From assembly GCF_008632335.1 (NCBI RefSeq), contig NZ_VWXX01000001.1, positions 248,001 to 312,000 on the forward strand: a stretch of 64,000 nucleotides of DNA, read 5' to 3'. The position numbers and the translations under genes were made by a program. Below, in pieces: positions 34,279 to 46,163 of the stretch. How positions within the stretch are numbered: the stretch's first letter is position 1; the number at the start of each line of letters is the position of its first letter. Under the pieces are notes generated by a model. The model did no database searches. It was not told the origin of the DNA and was given only the letters and a program-made list of their open reading frames with translations. This DNA comes from Thiohalocapsa marina (GTDB taxonomy: Bacteria; Pseudomonadota; Gammaproteobacteria; Chromatiales; Chromatiaceae).

Positions 34279-34301
34279 AAAAAAAACCCCGCGATCGGGG
34301 G
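34279..34301 (-). terminator. second terminator upstream of rimP
   Basis: On the minus strand a CCCCG/CGGGG stem with a 4-nt loop is followed by U8. It faces rimP and lies about 65 bp upstream of the first hairpin. No minus-strand gene precedes it here. Confidence 0.75.
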
Positions 34302-34496
34302 TCCTACCGTAAATTCAATCCACGGGACTCATCACGCGCTTCACCTAAGCCCTGGAAGTCTATCGGCAACCTAACGCCTATGCAAGGGTCGGTGCGGCAA
34401 AGCGCCGCTGTTTTCGGGCCCTTTTTTTGACAATGCCGTGGCAAGCTGCTGCAATCTTGGTAATTCGCCTGTTTCACGCCGCGACGCCCGCTACCC
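34302..34496. other. divergent intergenic region between rimP and pncC
   Basis: Together with the two hairpins, the rimP-pncC gap is about 304 bp. No tRNA or protein gene was found here; in enterics tRNA-Met genes can lie at this spot, but no cloverleaf is seen. A GCGGC/GCCGC stem near 34393-34409 followed by an A/T-rich stretch and T7 may be a further terminator-like or promoter element. Confidence 0.4.
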
Positions 34497-34979
34497 ATGG
34501 CAGACGCCCTGACGCAACTCGCCGCCGACCTCGGCGGCCGCCTTCGGCAACGAGGGCTGACCCTGACCACGGCCGAGTCCTGCACCGGCGGCTGGATCGC
34601 CAAGTGCATCACCGACACCGCCGGCAGCAGCGGCTACTTCGGACGCGGTTACATCACTTACTGCAACGCCGCAAAGACGCAGGAACTGGGCGTTTCCGCG
34701 CAGACCCTGTCCCGGCACGGCGCCGTCAGCGAGCCCGTGGTGCGCGAGATGGCCCGGGGCGCCCTGGCGCGCAGCGGCGCCGACCTGGCCATTGCGGTCA
34801 GCGGCATCGCCGGCCCGGGCGGCGGCACGCCGGACAAGCCTGTGGGCACCGTCTGCCTGGCCTGGGCACTCGGCGAGCGGATCAGCGTCGGTACCCTGCA
34901 CCTGACCGGCGACCGCGAGACCATCCGCCGCCAGAGCGTGCTGCACGCCCTGCGCGGCGCCCTCGAACTGCTGTCCTGA
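34497..34979 (+). CDS. pncC: nicotinamide-nucleotide amidase (CinA C-terminal domain)
   Basis: A 160-residue stand-alone CinA C-terminal domain that converts NMN to nicotinate mononucleotide and ammonia in NAD recycling. The family motifs TTAESCTGGWIAKCITD (including the catalytic Ser region), SGYFGRGYITYCNAAK and AVSGIAGPGGGTPDKPVGTVC are all present. Length is normal for PncC. The start is the ATG at 34497. The order pncC-recA-recX is conserved in many gammaproteobacteria. About 200 bp separates it from recA, so recA probably has its own promoter. Confidence 0.96.
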   Translation: MADALTQLAADLGGRLRQRGLTLTTAESCTGGWIAKCITDTAGSSGYFGRGYITYCNAAKTQELGVSAQTLSRHGAVSEPVVREMARGALARSGADLAIAVSGIAGPGGGTPDKPVGTVCLAWALGERISVGTLHLTGDRETIRRQSVLHALRGALELLS

Positions 34980-35185
34980 CGGGTCCGGAGCGGCGGCGCT
35001 TCAGCGCGCCTGTGCTGCGCCCTCTTGCCGGATGCGCGGCTGCACCGGCTGGCGCCGGCCCGAGGCCGTTGGTGCACCGCAGCCGGGTATGACGCTGCAG
35101 GTTTGCTGTGAGATAATTCCGTCACGACAAACCCGGCCCAATCGAGCTGCCACCAGGGCGGCGCCCACCATTTCAAGGAGCGACT

Positions 35186-36229
<1,044 letters not shown>

Positions 36230-36260
36230 GCCGCTGTCCGCGACCCGCGCGTTCGCACCC

Positions 36261-36770
36261 ATGGTCGATCCCCCCGCACCCGACGAAAAAAGCCTTTTCG
36301 ACAGCGATGCCCTCCCGGGTCATGACAGCCTTGCCCTGGAGATCCGCAGCCGTGCGATCAAGCTGCTGACCACCCGCGAGCACAGCTGCCTGGAGCTGCA
36401 ACGCAAGCTGGAACAGCGCGGCTATCCGCCGCAGGCCGTGCGCCAGGTGCTCGACGACCTGCAGCGGGACGATCTGCTGAGCGAGCAGCGGCTGGCGGAG
36501 GCCTATGTGGCCGAACGCCTGGGCAAGGGCTTCGGCCCCGTGCGCATCCGCTTCGAGCTGCGGGAGAAAGGCCTTTCCGACGCGCAGATCGACCCTCACC
36601 TGATGCTGGACGACACACAGGTGCTCGCCGTGATGGCGCGGGCCCACCAGCGTCGGTTCGGACCTGCCGCCCGGGACGATCGCGCCACCGCAGCGAAGCG
36701 CGCGCGCTTTCTGGAGTACCGCGGCTTCCCGTCGTACCTGATCGCGCGCTACCTCGGCGACGACGGCTAG
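36261..36770 (+). CDS. recX: RecX, regulator of RecA
   Basis: A 169-residue RecX protein that caps and destabilises RecA filaments. It is made of three-helix repeats; the family pattern is seen in [38 protein letters not shown] and [15 protein letters not shown]. Length is usual (E. coli RecX 166). It lies directly after recA, as is common, and is probably made by read-through from it. A basic/acidic N-terminal extension of about 20 residues precedes the first repeat. Confidence 0.95.
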   Translation: MVDPPAPDEKSLFDSDALPGHDSLALEIRSRAIKLLTTREHSCLELQRKLEQRGYPPQAVRQVLDDLQRDDLLSEQRLAEAYVAERLGKGFGPVRIRFELREKGLSDAQIDPHLMLDDTQVLAVMARAHQRRFGPAARDDRATAAKRARFLEYRGFPSYLIARYLGDDG

Positions 36771-36857
36771 CCTTTACCCGGCACCCGATCCAGCCACGGC
36801 CGCACACCCCGTATTCGTTCATTCCGACCCCTGATCCATCGCGTGAGTCAGACCCCC

Positions 36858-39458
<2,601 letters not shown>

Positions 39459-39487
39459 ACAGACCAACCACCAGTCAGCGAGACACT

Positions 39488-40711
39488 ATGGCACTGATTG
39501 TTCAAAAATATGGCGGCACCTCGGTCGGCAGCGTCGAGCGCATCCAGGCCGTGGCGGAAAAGGTCAAGCAGGCCCGCGACCGCGGTGATCGCATCGTGGT
39601 GGTGGTCTCGGCCATGTCCGGCGAGACGGATCGGCTGATCGGGCTGGCCCGCGCCATCCAGCAGCCGCCCGCCCCCCGCGAACTGGATGTCCTTTTGTCC
39701 ACCGGCGAGCAGGTCACCATCGCACTGCTGGCCATGGCCCTCGACGCCCTAGGCTGCCCTGCCCGCTCCTACACCGGGGCCCAGGTTCAGGTGCTGACGG
39801 ACAGCGCTCACAACAAGGCGCGCATCCGCGATATCGCCGGCGCCCGGGTGCAAGCGGACCTGGACGCCGGGCGCGTCGTCGTGGTGGCCGGATTCCAGGG
39901 CATCGACGAGCACGGCAACATCACCACCCTGGGCCGCGGCGGCTCGGATACCTCCGCGGTCGCCATGGCCGCCGCACTGAACGCCGATGAGTGCCAGATC
40001 TACACCGACGTCGACGGGGTCTACACCACCGATCCGCGCATCGAGCCCCGGGCGCGCAAGCTGCCGCGCATCACCTTCGAAGAGATGCTGGAGATGGCCA
40101 GCCTGGGCTCGAAGGTGCTGCAGATCCGCTCGGTCGAATTCGCCGGAAAATACAAGGTTCCATTACGCGTGCTTTCCAGCTTCCAGGAAGGCAGCGGTAC
40201 GCTGATTTCGTTCGAGGAGGAGAATGTGGAAGAGGCCAAGATCGCCGGAATCGCCTTCGCCAAAGACGAGGCCAAACTCACCATCCTGGGCGTGCCTGAC
40301 CAGCCGGGTGTTGCGCACAAGATCCTCGGACCCATCTCCGACGCCAACATCGAGGTGGATATGATCGTGCAGAACGTTGCCGCGCACGAGCAGACCACCG
40401 ACTTCACCTTTACCGTGCATCGCAACGACTACACCAAGGCCATGGATATCCTGCGGGCCACCGCGGAGTCGCTGTCGGCGCGCGAGGTGCTGGGCGACGA
40501 GAAGATCGTCAAGATCAGCCTGGTGGGCGTCGGCATGCGATCCCACGCAGGTATTGCCACGCGCATGTTCGAGGCCTTGGCGCGCGAGGGCATCAACATC
40601 CGCATGATCTCCACCTCCGAGATCAAGATCTCGGTGGTGGTGGACGAACGCTATCTGGAACTCGGCGTGCGCGCCTTGCACGAGGCCTTCGACCTGGCGA
40701 ACGCGGATTGA
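39488..40711 (+). CDS. lysC: aspartate kinase
   Basis: A 407-residue monofunctional aspartokinase, the first step from aspartate to lysine, threonine and methionine. The N-terminal LIVQKYGGTSVGS and STGEQVT motifs mark the kinase domain. The GRGGSDTSAVAMAAAL segment is a nucleotide/substrate-binding block. Two C-terminal ACT domains (about 260-407) would bind lysine and/or threonine. The start is the ATG at 39488. Length matches the single-chain LysC of Pseudomonas-like bacteria. The alaS-lysC-csrA order is a conserved gammaproteobacterial arrangement. Confidence 0.97.
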   Translation: MALIVQKYGGTSVGSVERIQAVAEKVKQARDRGDRIVVVVSAMSGETDRLIGLARAIQQPPAPRELDVLLSTGEQVTIALLAMALDALGCPARSYTGAQVQVLTDSAHNKARIRDIAGARVQADLDAGRVVVVAGFQGIDEHGNITTLGRGGSDTSAVAMAAALNADECQIYTDVDGVYTTDPRIEPRARKLPRITFEEMLEMASLGSKVLQIRSVEFAGKYKVPLRVLSSFQEGSGTLISFEEENVEEAKIAGIAFAKDEAKLTILGVPDQPGVAHKILGPISDANIEVDMIVQNVAAHEQTTDFTFTVHRNDYTKAMDILRATAESLSAREVLGDEKIVKISLVGVGMRSHAGIATRMFEALAREGINIRMISTSEIKISVVVDERYLELGVRALHEAFDLANAD

Positions 40712-40728
40712 AGTGTATTCACTCATTT

Positions 40729-40753
40729 GGTGTGCAAGCCGTTGATGCACACC
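40729..40753. other. hairpin after lysC
   Basis: An 8-bp perfect stem, GGTGTGCA/TGCACACC with a 9-nt loop, lies 17 bp after the lysC stop. No T run follows it, so it is not a standard rho-independent terminator; it could stabilise the mRNA 3' end or regulate csrA. Confidence 0.55.
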
Positions 40754-40906
40754 GCGGGATCTAGCTGCTACACTCCGCCCAGGGGCAGCAGGAACGAGCC
40801 GCCAGTTGCCCGGGTCGCAGTCCTCCATCCGGGGTTGACCATCGTCGGGATACGCAATCGGTCAGAGAGGCTGCAGAGTCAAAAGGACATGTAGGGAGAT
40901 TAGAGA

Positions 40907-41125
40907 ATGCTGATTCTTACCCGTCGGGTCGGTGAGACCCTGATGATCGGCGACGAAGTGACCGTGACCGTACTGGGGGTCAAGGGAAACCAGGTCCGCA
41001 TCGGCGTGAACGCACCGCGCGATGTCGCCGTTCATCGCGAAGAGATCTACGAAAGAATCAAGCGCGAGCAGGCACAGGGCTCAGCGCCCGGCGGCAGCGA
41101 CGAGCACACCCCGACCGACGACTGA
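40907..41125 (+). CDS. csrA: carbon storage regulator CsrA
   Basis: A 72-residue RNA-binding dimer that controls translation of many mRNAs by binding GGA motifs. It has the standard [18 protein letters not shown] start, the [18 protein letters not shown] core and [10 protein letters not shown] helix. The final ~14 residues ([15 protein letters not shown] region) are a variable tail. The start is the ATG at 40907 with AGGGAG upstream. It sits between lysC and tRNA-Ser as in many gammaproteobacteria. Confidence 0.97.
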   Translation: MLILTRRVGETLMIGDEVTVTVLGVKGNQVRIGVNAPRDVAVHREEIYERIKREQAQGSAPGGSDEHTPTDD

Positions 41126-41424
41126 CCGCAGGCACAACCACCAGGCCACACCTCAGCACCCGGGGCTGGTCATAACGCTGCTGGGCAGGCCGCTGTCAGC
41201 CGATCGCCGTCCTGCCCGGCTGCAGAAACCCGGCGCCAGAAGCAGCCGTCAGTACCGTCGGCCACAGTCGGCCACCAGCATCGAAGCCGACTGGATCGTG
41301 CCGTACAAGGCTGGGACGGTCTGGATCGGGCCGGGCCGAGGCCACTCCACGGCAGCCCCAACGAATCACAAGAAATCACTGGACTAGAACCCGGTATATC
41401 CTGTTACAATAACCGACTTCAGAT

Positions 41425-41515
41425 GGAGAGGTGGCCGAGTGGCTGAAGGCGCTCCCCTGCTAAGGGAGTATGGGTTAAAAGCTCATCGAGGGTTCGAATC
41501 CCTCCCTCTCCGCCA
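41425..41515 (+). tRNA. tRNA-Ser (anticodon GCU)
   Basis: A 91-nt class II tRNA with an encoded CCA. The acceptor stem is GGAGAGG/CCTCTCC, the anticodon loop CTGCTAA gives GCU (AGC/AGU codons), and a long variable arm precedes GGTTCGAATCC in the T arm. Its place after csrA is conserved in related genomes. Confidence 0.97.
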
Positions 41516-41646
41516 TCTGCAACGGACAGGCGGCAGACCAACAACACGAAACGCAGGCCGTCGGCCCATGTCCTCCAGCGCAACGCAGACGCCGAGCAAT
41601 CAGCCATCGTTGCGAGGCTGACACAACCCTTGAAAAGCAAAAACTT

Positions 41647-41722
41647 GCGCCCTTAGCTCAGTTGGTAGAGCATCTGACTTTTAATCAGGTGGTCGATGGT
41701 TCGAGTCCATCAGGGCGCACCA
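41647..41722 (+). tRNA. tRNA-Lys (anticodon UUU)
   Basis: A 76-nt tRNA with an encoded CCA. The acceptor stem is GCGCCCT/AGGGCGC, the D arm has AGCTCAGTTGGTAGAGC, the loop CTTTTAA gives anticodon UUU and the T arm GGTTCGAGTCC. Core-genome content ends here and accessory content begins just past its 3' end, so it is a likely integration site. Confidence 0.97.
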
Positions 41723-41775
41723 ATTAATTCAGTCACTTACCGCCTCCGATCTTGATCACCCTCTCCGCTCCTTCG

Positions 41776-42023
41776 TTAACGGTAGCCGTATGGTAGCCGT
41801 TCGCCGGAGCCTAGGCGGGGAAGCTGTCTTCGAATCTTCTCGGACGACGCGGGACCAGGTCCAATCCGCTCCACCTTGAATCCGGGTGGGCTGGTCGATT
41901 CGTGGATATGCCATACCCGATTCAGTGACTCAGGCCAGCGAATGTCGCCCTTGGTGAGTGAAGGCTCAATGCGTCTGCACGGTGGCCTTCGAGGCTGCCA
42001 GGCCTCTGGGCCTTCTACCTAGC
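41776..42023 (-). pseudogene. possible gene remnant next to tRNA-Lys
   Basis: An open stretch of about 80 codons without a start codon ends in TAA at 41776-41778 and opens after a TAG. It has a protein-like composition with segments such as KGDIRWPESLNRVWHIHE and FKVERIGPGP. I do not recognise the family. It may be a decayed end of an island gene. A second short minus-strand frame beside it (about 41743-41810) ends ERVIKIGGGK. The rest of the 41723-42108 gap shows nothing clear, and no intact integrase is present. Confidence 0.3.
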
Positions 42024-42108
42024 CGCGGAACAGAGCCGCTTATGCCGCGGCTGAACAATCTGCGCCCCAATATCGCACTCACTGCGATGTCAGATAAGCG
42101 CTAGCTAA

Positions 42109-42453
42109 CTATTCGAGATCCCCGAAGAACAGGCGACGGTCACCGTCCCGCGGCATCTGCTGCGAAAGCGCGTGGTCAAGAACAGCTATGCGCTGCGCGT
42201 GCGCGGTCACTCCATGATCGACGACCAGATCCAGGACGGGGACATCATCATCGTCGAGCGGCGCGAGACCGCAGCCAACGGGGAGTCGGTGGTGGCGATG
42301 ATCAACGGCGAGCGGGTGACGCTCAAGCGCTTCTATGTCGAGCCCGACGGCATTCGGCTGCAGCCGGCCAATCCGAGCATGCAGCCGATCTATCTGCGGC
42401 ATGAGGAGCTGCAGATCCTCGGTATCGTCGCCGGGGTGATCCGCCAGGGCTGA
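42109..42453 (+). pseudogene. LexA-like protein, N-terminally truncated
   Basis: About 114 codons matching the C-terminal S24 autoprotease domain of LexA. The frame opens right after a TAA (42106-42108) with LFEIPEEQATVTVPR and continues with the Ser site RVRGHSMIDDQIQDGD and the Lys site VTLKRFY, ending GVIRQG. The DNA-binding winged helix (normally ~70 residues) and the Ala-Gly cleavage site are missing, so it cannot act as a repressor. A GTG at 42172 could start a 93-residue protease-only peptide. It lies in the accessory region just past tRNA-Lys and was probably brought or broken by island insertion. Confidence 0.8.
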
Positions 42454-42502
42454 AATCCGGAGTTGCGCCAGGCGCCAATGGTCGCGTTGCTCGACTTGGG
42501 GC

Positions 42503-43285
42503 TCAAGCCGCCCCGAGATACCCCATGACCTTGCGCACATAGGCCCGCGTCTCCCGATACGGCGGAACGCGATTGCCGTATTTCGCCACCGCGCCTTCTC
42601 CGGCGTTATAGGCGGCGAGCACCAGACGCAGGTCGCCGTCGAAGCGCTCCATCAGAAGCCGCAGATACGCGACCCCACCGCGGATGTTCTGGGCCGGGTC
42701 CCAGCGATCACGGACTCCGAAGCGCTCGGCGGTCGCCGGCATCAGCTGCATCAGGCCACAGGCGCCGGCGGGGGATTTGGCGCGCGGGTTGTAGCTCGAC
42801 TCCGCGCGGATGACGGCATGCACCAATTCAGGATCGATGCCGTGCCGTTTGGCGGTCGCATCAATCAGCGCGGCGAAGCGTGCGCGACGCTCGGCAAGTC
42901 GGCCGGTCAGGGCTTGTGGGCGAAGGCGGTGGTGCTGCGCCTGATTGGAGACCGTCAGGATCGCGAGGGTTGGAGCTTTGCCCGGTTCTGCCTCCGAGTT
43001 TCCCGGCGCCTTCTGGCGGCGGGTCTGTCGATGCCACTCTCCCAGCAGTTCATGCGTGCGCAGCGGGCGCTCGAAACCAAAGTCAGAAGCCAGGGGCTCG
43101 CGCCCATCACCAGCCCAGCCCGTCGATGACAGCAGGGCCAGCGTCATGACCAAGACCCTGGAGCTCCACAGCACGCTCCGGTCTGCAGTCGATACTGCAC
43201 CATCGGCCTGTCGCAGCAGTGCAGCTCGGTCCTGCATCACTGCAGTGACGCCACCCGTCGTCAGTCTCGTTGGTCGCTTCCCCAT
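42503..43285 (-). CDS. lytic transglycosylase (SLT family), probably of a conjugative element
   Basis: A 260-residue protein with an export segment (VLVMTLALLSSTGWAG, about 46-61) and a C-terminal SLT domain (about 130-255) that cleaves peptidoglycan. The domain has the catalytic Glu in VIRAESSYNPRAKSPAGACGLMQLMPATA, then AYNAGEGAV and the PYRETRAYVRKVMG tail, all typical of MltC/Slt-like enzymes. Such enzymes are standard parts of conjugation systems, opening the wall for secretion. The start is uncertain: ATG at 43147 would begin near the signal peptide. The next gene, an AcaB-type protein, is divergent, which fits a conjugative-element context. Confidence 0.85.
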   Translation of the reverse strand: MGKRPTRLTTGGVTAVMQDRAALLRQADGAVSTADRSVLWSSRVLVMTLALLSSTGWAGDGREPLASDFGFERPLRTHELLGEWHRQTRRQKAPGNSEAEPGKAPTLAILTVSNQAQHHRLRPQALTGRLAERRARFAALIDATAKRHGIDPELVHAVIRAESSYNPRAKSPAGACGLMQLMPATAERFGVRDRWDPAQNIRGGVAYLRLLMERFDGDLRLVLAAYNAGEGAVAKYGNRVPPYRETRAYVRKVMGYLGAA

Positions 43286-43500
43286 CGCATGCCCTCGGCT
43301 ATGGTTGTGCAGGGCACTCTAGACAGGCGCCTGCCGGAACCGCGACCGCAAGAGCTCGCTATGGAGCCGAGCTTTCTCCGTGACCAACCATCGCCTTCCG
43401 TGACTATGTGCAATCCCTCGCGCCGAGCCGATCTTTCGCGGCTGCGCGGAAATGAGGAGCGCCCTACCCTCCGGGATTTCCGTCGCTCCCGGAGTTCCCT

Positions 43501-44247
43501 ATGGCCAAAGCCTCTTCCCCTCAGAAACGCAGCTTCTCCAAGCCCGTTCTCGATCAGACGCTGACCATCCACAGCCAGAATGCCCAGTACGTGCTGCAGC
43601 GGGGACATTCCTTCCTGCTGGTGGTGCGCGCGCTCTATGCGCTCTCGGTGGTGCTGCGCATCATCGGCGAGGATGCCGAGATGGATCAGATCGAGGCACT
43701 GGTCTCCGAGCGCATCGAGACCGTCGCCAAGCGGTTGCAGGACGAGCACGCGCGCCTGAAGGCGCTGGCCGATGAGGAGGGCGGTGTGCCGATCCCGCGC
43801 TACACCCATCCGCGAGCGGTGACGCTGCAGTTGTCCTCACCACAGCTAGCCCAGTACGTCCGTCTGGTGCTGTTGCTGGACAAGACCCTGATGCTACTCG
43901 ATGGGCTCTGGTTCGCTGGGGTCTTGAGCAACAAGCAGCGCAAGAACGCCACCCATGACTCGCGCCGGCTGGTCTACGGCCTCGGCCGCTCGCTCATCGA
44001 CCTGGAGCGCCGGGCGAGAGATTCAGCCCTGCGCGCTGGCAAACAGGCAGAACTGCAAGCCGCCGATGAGGCTGTAACGGTACTCGCCACCGGATCGCTC
44101 GTGGACGGGCACGACGAAGCACAGGATCTCGAACAGCCGCCAGCCGAGACGGCAGCTCCGACGGAGATTGAACGCAGCGCTGAAGACGCGCAGGTCCAGG
44201 ACGACGCTGAGCCTGAGGCACAGGCGCATCACTCCGCGATCCAATAG
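43501..44247 (+). CDS. AcaB/PFL_4669-type integrating conjugative element protein
   Basis: A 248-residue protein resembling the DUF1845/AcaB family annotated in integrating conjugative elements (PFL_4669 type). Family-like blocks include the Ser/Gln-rich N terminus, LTIHSQNAQYVLQRG, and the middle RLVLLLDKTLMLLDGLWFAGVLSNKQRKN; the C-terminal third is acidic low complexity. It is thought to have a regulatory or structural role in ICE biology; the exact function is unknown. The start is the ATG at 43501. It overlaps the convergent TauE gene by 19 bp at its 3' end. With the transglycosylase and TraN it supports a conjugative ancestry for this region. Confidence 0.7.
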   Translation: MAKASSPQKRSFSKPVLDQTLTIHSQNAQYVLQRGHSFLLVVRALYALSVVLRIIGEDAEMDQIEALVSERIETVAKRLQDEHARLKALADEEGGVPIPRYTHPRAVTLQLSSPQLAQYVRLVLLLDKTLMLLDGLWFAGVLSNKQRKNATHDSRRLVYGLGRSLIDLERRARDSALRAGKQAELQAADEAVTVLATGSLVDGHDEAQDLEQPPAETAAPTEIERSAEDAQVQDDAEPEAQAHHSAIQ

Positions 44248-45020
44248 GTCTCGGCAAAGAAGTAGGCCGTGATTCCGGCGCCAACGACGATCACGAAGCC
44301 CTTCACCCAGCCCTGCGGGATCTGTCGCGACAGATGCGCGGCGACATACCCTCCGGCCAGGGTGCCGATCAGCACCAGGCCGCCCTCGCCCCAGGCAATG
44401 GCCCCATGGAGTCCGAACAGGATCAGGGCTGCCACCGAGACAAGGGTTGAGATCAGGAGCTTGAGACCATTCATCACATGGATGTCGGTCTCTCCGGCCA
44501 GGATCAGGTAGCTCAGGGCGATGATGCCGAGGCCGGCGTTGAAGAAGCCGCCGTAGACGCAAACGCCAAGCAGCAGGACAGGCAGCAGCCAATGCAGCGG
44601 CCCCCGGTCCGGTGTTGACCTGCGCGGCTGATGACGGCACCGCCGGCGCAGGCGCGCATTGAGCGGGCCACCGAAGGCAAAGAGACTTGTTGCGAGTAGC
44701 AGCAGCCAGGGGATGCTCTGGCGAAACAGGACCTCGCCTGCCTGCAGCAGCAGCCCCGCGCCGAGGAGCCCACCGAGCAGGCTGATCAGGATCAGGCCCG
44801 GCAGGCGGCTTCGATGACCCGCGAGCTCCCGGCGCAAGGCATAGGCACCGCTCAGATAGCCGGCACAGGCGGCAAAGGTGTTGGTGGCATTGGCCGCGAT
44901 CGGCGGCACACCGACGGCCAGCAGGGCCGGAAAGGTGAAAAAGCTGCCGCCCCCGGCGATGGCATTCAGGGCACCGCCGAAGAATCCCGCCGTCAGCAGC
45001 AACAGGGCATCAAAGGTCAT
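44229..45020 (-). CDS. TauE/SafE-family membrane transporter
   Basis: A 263-residue inner-membrane protein with about eight predicted transmembrane helices. The N-terminal TAGFFGGALNAIAGGGSFFTFPAL and the repeat-like GVCVYGGFFNAGLGIIAL are characteristic of the TauE/SafE (DUF81) family of anion or sulfonate/sulfite exporters. A cytosolic Arg-rich loop (RLRRRCRH) lies in the middle. The start is the ATG at 45020. The transported substrate is not shown by the neighbours. It is on the opposite strand to the genes beside it. Confidence 0.9.
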   Translation of the reverse strand: MTFDALLLLTAGFFGGALNAIAGGGSFFTFPALLAVGVPPIAANATNTFAACAGYLSGAYALRRELAGHRSRLPGLILISLLGGLLGAGLLLQAGEVLFRQSIPWLLLLATSLFAFGGPLNARLRRRCRHQPRRSTPDRGPLHWLLPVLLLGVCVYGGFFNAGLGIIALSYLILAGETDIHVMNGLKLLISTLVSVAALILFGLHGAIAWGEGGLVLIGTLAGGYVAAHLSRQIPQGWVKGFVIVVGAGITAYFFAETYWIAE

Positions 45021-45244
45021 GGGTCTGCATCGCTCTGCGCCGCTGCGGTGCCGACACGCCTCGGACAACGGCGCCGATCGCCGAGCGTGTCTGTCATGGT
45101 TGGGTTATCCTGATGACCTGATCCGTCCCGACGAAGGGCGGCGACAAACCAGACTTGTCCGCGGTGAGCGAGGGCAGCCTGTGACGCTCCAAACCGCTCA
45201 GCCACAGCGCTGGAATCGCCCCATCCGAGACCATCTTCACGATC

Positions 45245-45673
45245 ATGCAGTGTCATCAGACCAGTTTCACCCTTTCCACCGCCGGACGCGGTCCGCTCAG
45301 GCTCACCGCGCGCGTGGCCGAGTGCGTGCGCGACTCGGGCATTCATACCGGACTCTGTCATGTCTTTTGCCAACATACCAGCGCCTCGCTGCTGATCACG
45401 GAGAATGCCGACCCCGCGGTGCTGCGCGATCTGGAGGGTCATCTGACGCGTGCGGTCCCGGACGGTGATCCGCGCTATACGCACGACCAGGAAGGCCCCG
45501 ACGACATGTCCGCGCATATCCGCAGCATCCTGACCGGCTCGGGCCTGACGGTGCCCATCCGCCAGGGGCGCTTGGCGCTCGGCACCTGGCAGGGGCTGTT
45601 TCTCTGGGAACACCGTGCCCAGGGTCATGCGCGCACGCTGGTGGTGACCTGCTTTGGCACAGCGGCGTCTTGA
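45245..45673 (+). CDS. yjbQ: YjbQ family protein (UPF0047)
   Basis: A 142-residue member of the YjbQ/UPF0047 family, reported in some bacteria to have secondary thiamine-phosphate synthase activity; the physiological role is unclear. Conserved blocks: CHVFCQHTSASLLITENADP, the HDQEGPDDMSAHI segment, and RLALGTWQGLFLWEHR, where conserved His residues form a metal/phosphate site. Length is standard (about 140). It starts at the ATG at 45245 and is followed after 9 bp by the TrmO gene, probably one transcript. Confidence 0.92.
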   Translation: MQCHQTSFTLSTAGRGPLRLTARVAECVRDSGIHTGLCHVFCQHTSASLLITENADPAVLRDLEGHLTRAVPDGDPRYTHDQEGPDDMSAHIRSILTGSGLTVPIRQGRLALGTWQGLFLWEHRAQGHARTLVVTCFGTAAS

Positions 45674-45682
45674 GGCTAAGCC

Positions 45683-46126
45683 ATGCCGCAGCCCATCCGC
45701 CCCGGTGAGATCGCCGTCGAGGTCCCAGACGCCGGGGATGCCTGCCTGCGCTTCATCGGCCGGCTACGCACCCCCTGGCAGCGCCGCGAGGACTGCCCGC
45801 GTCAGGGCGATCGGGCCGGTCCGGAATGCCGCATCGAGGTCTTTGCCCCCTGGGATCAGGCGCTCATGGGGCTTGAGGCGCCCGGTCAGTTGCAGGTGCT
45901 GTACTGGCTCGATCAGTCCCGGCGCGATTTGCTGGTGCAGCGACCGAAGTCTGGTGACCGGCTGTTCGGCACCTTCGCCCTGCGCTGGCCGGTGCGGCCG
46001 AATCCCATCGGCAGCGCCGTCGTGGCCGTGATCGGCATCGAGGGGGCGGTGCTACGGGTGCGCGGGCTCGATTGCGTCGATGGCACGCCGTTGCTGGATC
46101 TGAAGCCGGCACGGATGCCCGGTTGA
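45683..46126 (+). CDS. trmO: TrmO/TsaA-family methyltransferase
   Basis: A 147-residue TsaA/YaeB-type beta-barrel methyltransferase. E. coli TrmO uses SAM to methylate the N6 of t6A37 in tRNA. The family core is visible in FIGRLRTPWQRREDCPRQGD, the LYWLDQSRRDLL strand and RPNPIGSAVVAVIGIEGAVLRVRGLDCVDGTPLLDLKP, a signature of the family. It is the short, single-domain form; the C-terminal domain of E. coli TrmO (235 residues) is absent. It sits 9 bp after yjbQ and 37 bp before the SRAP gene. Confidence 0.85.
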   Translation: MPQPIRPGEIAVEVPDAGDACLRFIGRLRTPWQRREDCPRQGDRAGPECRIEVFAPWDQALMGLEAPGQLQVLYWLDQSRRDLLVQRPKSGDRLFGTFALRWPVRPNPIGSAVVAVIGIEGAVLRVRGLDCVDGTPLLDLKPARMPG

Positions 46127-46163
46127 ACAGATCACCCGGCCAACCCAGGTCAGTGAGGGTGTG

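Noticed and set aside
34302-34490. A tRNA-Met gene ahead of rimP, as in enteric bacteria
   Set aside because: No cloverleaf or T-arm GGTTCGA-type sequence is present.
35080-35185. A LexA box before recA
   Set aside because: Only a CTGT half-site is present; the matching ACAG is not at the required spacing.
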